Origin: Pyronema omphalodes
Lineage: Eukaryota > Ascomycota > Pezizomycetes > Pezizales > Pyronemataceae
NCBI GenBank assembly: GCA_024516155.1
Contig: JAJJXM010000032.1
Location: 600,003 to 664,002 of the forward strand
DNA length: 64,000 nt
Direction: 5' to 3'
In this document: one piece after another, positions 55,210 through 64,000 of the stretch
Layout: every line of letters begins with the position of its first letter
Numbering within the stretch: the stretch's first letter is position 1
Notes under the pieces: model-generated
Databases searched by the model: none
What the model was told of the DNA's origin: nothing
The model's input: only the letters and a program-made list of their open reading frames with translations
Program-made: the position numbers and the translations under genes

Positions 55210-58200
55210 AAGAATAACATTGGAATAATGAGTAGTCTTACGGAGTTGGTCTAATACGGTAGCCTTCGCCTCAAGGCTGGAGTTCGGTTGTCCAGCGCTA
55301 GCCGTAATCTCAGCCCTAACAGGAACTAAGTCAACGACTTCTAAAACTGAAGTAAAACAGTTATGTAGGATTTATCTCGATTGTGAATTAAAAATCACTG
55401 TACTTCAGTGGCTTACATACGAGTCTCTGATTATCAGACTACGAGAAAAGAAAACGGGCGATGAGTCGCTCAGGAGATCTGATGAATACAGGAGGTTTGA
55501 GATGGTTGATATTTTAGCAACTGCGTAACTACAGTCATCATTGATTGGTTAATAGAGGCAGGAGGAATAAAGTACTATTCGCGAGGAGTGAAACGAGGCT
55601 GCAGAGAAAAAAAAACCTCGAAGGAAAAACAACGGCCCAGGAATACAAACTCCAAAACAAAAAAGACGGCAGGCCAAGAACAGCAGTACAACAACCATAG
55701 AAGGGGACGTAAGAAGAAAAGCACAGTCCGCGACGTTTCGGAACATGGCAACCATATACGGGGAGACCATAAGGTCGGGAATGCTATGTCCGGAGCGGAT
55801 GAAAAGACTCCGAAAGTAAGGTTTACTTTGATTGGTTGATAGCAGTCCATCCACTCGAACTGAACTTCGAAATATTGTTTCCACGAATGGGCTTGAATAG
55901 GTGCAGGGCGTTCTTCGGATTCGATTGGAAATAGCTGGGCGACTCCAAATTCCCGCCACCGGCGATAGTCGCGACGACATCAAGTCACTGGTGATGGACC
56001 AAGATATAAATAGAAAACCAGACAAAAAGCAAGACAAAAAGAACATAGAAATGAAAACATTAAAATAAAAAATAAAAAATGTAATCATAAATAGAATAAA
56101 AAATAAGAAATAAAATAATAAAAAAATAAAATAATAAATAAAATGAAAAATAAAAAATAAATGCACACCGGAAAGCGACCCAAAGAACGAACAGAACTCC
56201 AAACGCCAAAAGTCAAGAATCCAGAACCCCGAAAATCCATAGAAATACATTCGGCTTTAACTAGGCATAGCTAGTCTTCTCCGACTTCCCAGCAATGGGG
56301 ATACTCGCAACTTAATCGAGAGTTTGAAATAGGCCTCAACTCCAGAACGCCAAACCGCCGTAGAAATACATTCGGCTTTAACTAGGCATAGCTAGTCTTC
56401 TCCGACTTCCCAGCAGTGGGGATACTCGCAACTTAATCGAGAGTTTGAAATAGGCCTCAACTCCAGAACGCCAAACCGCCGTAGAAATACATTCGGCTTT
56501 AACTAGGCATAGCTAGTCTTCTCCGACTTCCCAGCAATGGGGATACTCGCAACTTAATCGAGAGTTTGAAATAGGCCTCAACTCCAGAACGCCAAACCGC
56601 CGTAGAAATACATTCGGCTTTAACTAGGCATAGCTAGTCTTCTCCGACTTCCCAGCAGTGGGGATACTCGCAACTTAATCGAGAGTTTGAAATAGGCCTC
56701 AACTCCTACATTCGGCTTTAACTAGGCATAGCTGGTCTTCTCCGACTTCCCAGCAATGGGGATACTCGCAACTTAATCGAGAGTTTGGAAATAGGCCTCA
56801 ACTCCTACATTCGGCTTTACCTAGGCATAGCTAGTCTTCTCCGACTTCCCAGCAATGGGGATACTCGCAACTTAATCGAGAGTTTGAAATAGGCCAATAA
56901 ACAAACAGAAAACGAAACAGCTCAATCCACCAAAAACAGTCCAAAGGCATTCCGGAAAACTCATCTCAAATTCAAAAGGCCACACTCCAGAACTCCAAGA
57001 CTCGCAAAAGTATAACTCCAAAATTCCCTAGAAATATATTTTACCTTCGACCGGGGATAGCTGTGTGTTTTCCAAAATTCTCGTCCTTCAATTGGGGGTA
57101 CTCCGGAGTTCATGGCGCGTTCAATTAATGGCAGTACAAGTCAAGGTCTGTTTATCGAAATTCATCCGTGGTATATGGTGCAACAAAAGCTCGATTGATT
57201 CACAAGTCGGGGGAGAGTTTATCGTTTATCTAGATTTACTGTGACTGGATTGCATCTGGGAGGTATATGGTGCTACAATGGCGATATGGAATCAGAAGTC
57301 GGGGAGAATCATAGTTTATATAAATACACTTCAACTGGATTATATCTGGGAGGGGTCCACGAAGGGGATATCTTGATGCCATCACCTGAGGTATACCATT
57401 TTACCGCTCATCCGTCATACGCCTGAAATCCTTGAATCGTCATGCGTATTGCATGATTTTCTCATCCTAGAAAGTGTTCTCCTGATACCTAACACAACAG
57501 TTTCGGCATCTGGGTGCTGGAAAATGGTGTTGACTCGTGATCACAGTAATTCCTTGGCAACAGTGGTGGACTAGATCCGCAATCCTTTTTCCATGCTCCG
57601 AATTTTTGACCATGGTATGACAAAACGTGACGAGAAAATACATCAGTGTACACTGTATACTGTAACCGGATCCTGGATATTGGATACTGGATACTGTAAC
57701 CGGATCCTGGATATTGGATACTGGATACTGGACAGTGTATACTGGACGTTAGACACCGGGCAACGAGCACTGGACACTGGACACGGCACCGGACTGATTT
57801 TCATTTTCACTTTTGTGGTTGTCGAGACTAATCCGAGTAGAGAATTCCTGCTTCCTTTCAGACAGTGCCTGTGCGCTGTTTCAGAGCAGGTGGGCTGTCT
57901 TTGCATTTTTTCGTTTTGAACATACTGTTCGAAGACGTGTACGTGCCTAGATAGATTGCACTCCTGAGTAATTGGGCGTGAACGGTGAATGTCTTCCCCA
58001 ACTCCAGAATCAGGCAATGTTAGTACAACCGTATGGGGGATGAGGCCTCTTGAGATATCCAGTAACAGTAAATCCTCACTGTCTTGCAAAGAATCTTTGG
58101 TTTCAATAGCATTCTTTCATAGATAGCCTGTAGCTTTTAGCCCGTACACGAGAAGTATCATGGTTCCACCAAAAGCATATTTGATGTTTGCCACACCTAA

Positions 58201-61200
58201 TGCTAATGTGCATTAACCAACCGGATTACATGCCACGGATTTGATATGGCAATTAGTAACGATGGGAGTAAACAACGATAATGCAAGTACAGCATTTGCC
58301 TCTTTAGCCCTCGATTGAACCTCTATATACTCTACCCAATTTTAACCAAAGAAACCTCACATCATTCCATAGGCAAGTGCAATACGATTCAACCAATGAA
58401 AACTTTGAGCCGATTTTCCGTTACTGGTTATATGACGCAAGGATTAGTAAATACCAATCTTGCGTCAAGTCTTCTTCTCGATCTTTGGCCCAAAAACCTT
58501 GAGGATTCGGTGCTTGAGGCTAACATTGGCCTGAGCGGTATTCACATTGGTGTGGAAGCCATATTAGTATCACACAGTGATACTGCAATACATCCATTGT
58601 CCATGAAGTGCCCAAAATAAAAGGCTTAGGAACTTTGGTTTCACGCGAGGGCTCGATTCTAAGCATGTCATATCACTCGCTTAACTCTTCATCGGTTATC
58701 CTTCAGACTCACTTACAGCTTACTAGAAAGCAGTGGAAAAGATTCCAGAAAGGTCCCGGCGAGTGTGGTGAGGCATTGGGAACAGGGCATTGGGGCGGCT
58801 CATTAGGTGAGTTCGACCACGAGGGCAGGATATCTGTCTTTCCTTTTGTCCCGCATACGGCTTCAAGGCCTCTATCGGCATATGATCGAAATCAAATCAT
58901 ATCAAATCACATCAACCTAACCTCAAACTACCTTTGAACCCCACCTCCCCCACACCGACCCCGCCCCACCTTTCCGAGCTCCATTAATACCGAATCTACC
59001 TTTGTGGCCTTTGCCAGGTGAAATACTAGTAGAGCCCAAGAATAGTGAGAATGAAAAGGTGGAATCATAGAGCGATAAGAGAACCTGCGAGGATCGAAAT
59101 GTCGAACAAGAGACAGATTGCCAGCCCTAATCTAATCTCCCCTCTGCGCTAATCCCATCTGGATAAACCCAATCAACTCTCACCCCATCATAACCACAGA
59201 AGAGTCACAAAACAATACCAAACCGAAGAAAGAGAAGTACACTACAGCTCTACAAGCCGTCTGATCTTTGGGAGCTAAGCACCAAAGCCCAATATATAAC
59301 GGAAGATTAACTGCAGTATATATCTCACTTTTTCATCCATAACCATACCACAAACTGTAAGTGCAGACATTCCAAAATATATTTTAGTATAAAATATATA
59401 TGGTACGAAATGTATTTTGTGTGGACAACTTAGTAGAGCTAGCTTCTTGGCAATGTCTTGGCATATATAAAATATAAATTCTGATTATTGAGCGCCGAGT
59501 GATGATTGATGAGCCGGTTTTCCGATACAAAGCCATCCAAAAGCCGATTAGGAAGCATCGAGTGATGACCCCTGAACTTGGTTTCCCAAAGCAGGGACAC
59601 CGAAAACGTACTAGCGTAATATCATTATGTAACACTCGGCTTGTGCCATGCGCAATCCGGTAACCGTGCCCTCGCTATGTTGAGGATGGTGGAGCGTACA
59701 CCCCCGCCTTCACTAGTCACATGTAATCACTCGCACTCAATACCGGCGCCAAGCCAGTTCCCCATGACGGTTCCCTGTGAATACCGGTAAATTTTCCCGT
59801 CCGGGCCCTACCGTTATAGGCAAGTTTCACTGTATATCCTATGCCTATTAGTGTATGGCGTGCATAACAGAGCCTCACTAGTGATGCATTCAAAAGTTCC
59901 CTCTGCCACCAACACATGGGTGACTTTCAAACGCTATCTACTCCACAACCACGCCTCCAAATCGATTTTTGAAACCCAAGAATCGTTCTCCGAGTTGCAT
60001 TCTACAAGCGCGGGGCTTTGAAAATAACGTTCTTTTTTTCGTTGCGAGGTGGAGATACGGTCGGCGCGGGGAGGGTTGTTGTGAGCGCCTTAGACCCCTA
60101 TCGCGCTATCTCTACTAAGTGGCCGACACCATACAACATGATTACACCATTGTTCAAAAAATAAAAATAAAACCCAAAAAAACAACATTAGGCTAAAAAG
60201 AGACGAATATCGAGTGCTATTACATGTTCATTTGCTAATCTTTCGTTCCTTTATTTGATCCTGGCAGTATGTTCACTCGCAATCATATACTCTCGCAAGC
60301 ACATCTCATTCTTTTCTATGTAGAGTAGCACAAAGTAACACTGCACACAGTCGCATAACATGCCCTTCCTGGCTCCTCACTGCTGAACTCAGTGTATCAA
60401 AGGCCTCACTTGGAATCCGCTGCCTGGCTCATACTCCTACACATTTTCGGTTCATAGAAACGATACAAGGCAACAAGGAAGCAATAGAAGAAGAAAGATG
60501 CTCCACCAAACTACAGCAAGATTCCAGAAAGCAACACTATGAACAGGGAATACAGCAGAAATATCAATTGGAGTAAGATAAACACATCAAGTCCGGCAGC
60601 CATCCATTCTTTGTGCAGGGCTGACCGGCATTGTAGACCGGTCGGGCATCCAGAAGCACGATGCGCCAAGAGGAGGGCATTGTAGACCTCTGCTTGTTCA
60701 GGGAATATTTATGCGTTGACATTGTTTCTGAAGTCCAGACAAGGCATTCATATACACTCAGTAAAAAAATGAGATTTTAGAATCACAACTGTGATAACCA
60801 TACAATTGGATACAGAATGTCAGGGACTAATACCATTGTTGCGGCACTGGACGCTATGTCACGTGACATATCATGATCCATTTCACTATTCTTATGATCC
60901 ATTTCACGTTAACTACCTGGTTGATTTCAGCCATGCTGGGGTGAAGTTTGTCGCTATTCACCAGATACAGCCTTTATTTCAAAGTCATATTGGAAATGAA
61001 TGGTCGCACTGAGTTGGACTGATACGGTAGGCTGAGACTCTGGGCTCGGGTTAGGTTGTCTAGCGCCTGCCCCAACGTCAACCCTATTGGGGACGAATGC
61101 TACCACTTCTGAAACTGGGGTAGAGAAGTTAGGTAAGAGTTTTCCCAGTTCAAAACTCAGATATTATTGTAGCTCAGTCACTTGAATAAGTGTCGTTGAT

Positions 61201-61834
61201 TGCCAGACGGCGAGAAAAGAAGACGCGCGATGGGTCAATGAGGAGATATGATCGAGGCAGGTGGTGTATAATATTTTGTATTTGTAAATCTCCACGTAAG
61301 TTGTGACTATAATAATGGTGGATAGGCCCCTGAAAATACATGCGTTGAATAGAAAAGAAAAGTACGCCCGTGTAGAAATTTCATCCTCTGCAGCTGAAGA
61401 CGTTTACGAGGATGAGACAAGAGAATCAATTGGAGCTCTGGGGTATAATCGTAGCAACATTATGACTAGATGATTATCAGTTTTTTTTTTTTACTGGTCA
61501 TGACGCTATTCGATTAGACAAAATAACCGTCTTTCGCTTATCCATGCTCAAATTCCAACACTATACCGTACCAATTCAGCTTTCTGACGGTTTTATTCAA
61601 GATAGATCTATGCGCTGTATTTTCTTTTTGTATTATGGACAAAACATTGATTATTCTAGAATCACGACTAGCATAACCACATCATTAGATACAGAATTAG
61701 AGGCATTATTATCATTTTTACGGCACTAAATGTGACGTGACACATCGTGATCCATCCGGTGTCAACTAATTCATCACCTTCTGTCACGCTGTGTCTAATT
61801 TGCTCGTCATCCACCATCCATGCTCTTCATTATC
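55210..61834 (+). repeat. Macrosatellite unit 3 (6625 bp)
   Basis: Like unit 1 but with a shorter VNTR array and without the two insertions found in unit 2. About 5975 bp remain after removing the array. Differences from unit 2 are scattered single bases, for example near 58195, 59230 and 59430. Confidence 0.92.
56246..56895 (+). repeat. VNTR array, unit 3 (6 monomers)
   Basis: Six monomers: 121-bp types first, then two 98-bp types carrying GCTGGTC or TTTACCTAGG variants. The same variant pair recurs in unit 4. Confidence 0.95.
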
Positions 61835-64000
61835 AAGAATAACATTGGAATAATGAGTAGTCTTACGGAGTTGGTCTAATACGGTAGCCTTCGCCTCAAG
61901 GCTGGAGTTCGGTTGTCCAGCGCTAGCCGTAATCTCAGCCCTAACAGGAACTAAGTCAACGACTTCTAAAACTGAAGTAAAACAGTTATGTAGGATTTAT
62001 CTCGATTGTGAATTAAAAATCACTGTACTTCAGTGGCTTACATACGAGTCTCTGATTATCAGACTACGAGAAAAGAAAACGGGCGATGAGTCGCTCAGGA
62101 GATCTGATGAATACAGGAGGTTTGAGATGGTTGATATTTTAGCAACTGCGTAACTACAGTCATCATTGATTGGTTAATAGAGGCAGGAGGAATAAAGTAC
62201 TATTCGCGAGGAGTGAAACGAGGCTGCAGAGAAAAAAAAACCTCGAAGGAAAAACAACGGCCCAGGAATACAAACTCCAAAACAAAAAAGACGGCAGGCC
62301 AAGAACAGCAGTACAACAACCATAGAAGGGGACGTAAGAAGAAAAGCACAGTCCGCGACGTTTCGGAACATGGCAACCATATACGGGGAGACCATAAGGT
62401 CGGGAATGCTATGTCCGGAGCGGATGAAAAGACTCCGAAAGTAAGGTTTACTTTGATTGGTTGATAGCAGTCCATCCACTCGAACTGAACTTCGAAATAT
62501 TGTTTCCACGAATGGGCTTGAATAGGTGCAGGGCGTTCTTCGGATTCGATTGGAAATAGCTGGGCGACTCCAAATTCCCGCCACCGGCGATAGTCGCGAC
62601 GACATCAAGTCACTGGTGATGGACCAAGATATAAATAGAAAACCAGACAAAAAGCAAGACAAAAAGAACATAGAAATGAAAACATTAAAATAAAAAATAA
62701 AAAATGTAATCATAAATAGAATAAAAAATAAGAAATAAAATAATAAAAAAATAAAATAATAAATAAAATGAAAAATAAAAAATAAATGCACACCGGAAAG
62801 CGACCCAAAGAACGAACAGAACTCCAAACGCCAAAAGTCAAGAATCCAGAACCCCGAAAATCCATAGAAATACATTCGGCTTTAACTAGGCATAGCTAGT
62901 CTTCTCCGACTTCCCAGCAATGGGGATACTCGCAACTTAATCGAGAGTTTGAAATAGGCCTCAACTCCAGAACGCCAAACCGCCGTAGAAATACATTCGG
63001 CTTTAACTAGGCATAGCTAGTCTTCTCCGACTTCCCAGCAGTGGGGATACTCGCAACTTAATCGAGAGTTTGAAATAGGCCTCAACTCCTACATTCGGCT
63101 TTAACTAGGCATAGCTGGTCTTCTCCGACTTCCCAGCAATGGGGATACTCGCAACTTAATCGAGAGTTTGGAAATAGGCCTCAACTCCTACATTCGGCTT
63201 TACCTAGGCATAGCTAGTCTTCTCCGACTTCCCAGCAATGGGGATACTCGCAACTTAATCGAGAGTTTGAAATAGGCCTCAACTCCTACATTCGGCTTTA
63301 ACTAGGCATAGCTGGTCTTCTCCGACTTCCCAGCAATGGGGATACTCGCAACTTAATCGAGAGTTTGGAAATAGGCCTCAACTCCTACATTCGGCTTTAC
63401 CTAGGCATAGCTAGTCTTCTCCGACTTCCCAGCAATGGGGATACTCGCAACTTAATCGAGAGTTTGAAATAGGCCAATAAACAAACAGAAAACGAAACAG
63501 CTCAATCCACCAAAAACAGTCCAAAGGCATTCCGGAAAACTCATCTCAAATTCAAAAGGCCACACTCCAGAACTCCAAGACTCGCAAAAGTATAACTCCA
63601 AAATTCCCTAGAAATATATTTTACCTTCGACCGGGGATAGCTGTGTGTTTTCCAAAATTCTCGTCCTTCAATTGGGGGTACTCCGGAGTTCATGGCGCGT
63701 TCAATTAATGGCAGTACAAGTCAAGGTCTGTTTATCGAAATTCATCCGTGGTATATGGTGCAACAAAAGCTCGATTGATTCACAAGTCGGGGGAGAGTTT
63801 ATCGTTTATCTAGATTTACTGTGACTGGATTGCATCTGGGAGGTATATGGTGCTACAATGGCGATATGGAATCAGAAGTCGGGGAGAATCATAGTTTATA
63901 TAAATACACTTCAACTGGATTATATCTGGGAGGGGTCCACGAAGGGGATATCTTGATGCCATCACCTGAGGTATACCATTTTACCGCTCATCCGTCATAC
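61835..64000 (+). repeat. Macrosatellite unit 4 (cut by window end)
   Basis: Begins at the same junction as units 1-3 and runs to the last base, which lies within the part equivalent to 57420 in unit 3. The array therefore continues beyond the window. Confidence 0.92.
62871..63475 (+). repeat. VNTR array, unit 4 (6 monomers)
   Basis: Six monomers. The last four are two tandem copies of the GCTGGTC/TTTACCTAGG variant pair also seen in unit 3, so a two-monomer block was duplicated after units 3 and 4 shared it. Confidence 0.95.

Overview
The window looks like a repeat-rich piece of a filamentous ascomycete genome (Pezizomycotina). The evidence is short GT-AG introns with CTAAC-type branch sites, a fungal PA-TM-RING ubiquitin ligase, the SAGA subunit Ada3/Ngg1, a Tad1-like LINE and a chromodomain Ty3/Gypsy element. 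The ORF1 type of a second retroposon hints at Pezizomycetes, but that is inference. No bacterial-style operons, and no tRNA or complete rRNA gene, were recognised.

Layout. 1-2954 is a duplicated non-coding block (P then R). 2971-16986 is a full-length LINE on the minus strand with a 16-bp target duplication; a 7.4-kb self-priming chromovirus (6440-13843, plus strand, 5-bp target duplication) sits inside its ORF2. 17003-21509 holds a frameshifted member (Q1) of a small unknown protein family, unassigned DNA and a 156-bp retroposon tail. 21510-25840 is the left arm of an inverted duplication, carrying a VNTR array and Q2. 25770-28210 is the second P block. 28211-36420 is an island with the only two conserved cellular genes, a PA-TM-RING E3 ligase (minus) and ADA3 (plus), bordered on both sides by microsatellite-rich DNA. 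36434-37729 is the start of the right arm, with Q3. 37730-64000 is a head-to-tail macrosatellite of three complete units and a fourth cut by the window end. Each unit has a constant part of about 5.98 kb plus an array of 6 to 14 monomers (98/121/151 bp). Unit 2 alone carries two further insertions: an 803-bp Harbinger-like MITE and a 1.79-kb ORF1-only 'half-LINE'; both have empty sites in units 1 and 3.

How the parts fit. The only likely housekeeping functions are chromatin acetylation (Ada3) and membrane-anchored ubiquitylation (RING). The rest is a layered history of transposition, R-Q-P module duplication, inversion, and tandem expansion by recombination between diverged R modules. The most unusual signals are (i) the recurrent R breakpoint that seeds both inverted and tandem duplication, (ii) the Q protein family travelling with it, (iii) four retroposon tails sharing a hairpin before different simple-sequence tails, with one compensated stem, and (iv) a chromovirus whose LTRs differ only by three CpG-to-CpA changes yet whose coding region has about eight frame changes, nearly all in the same direction.
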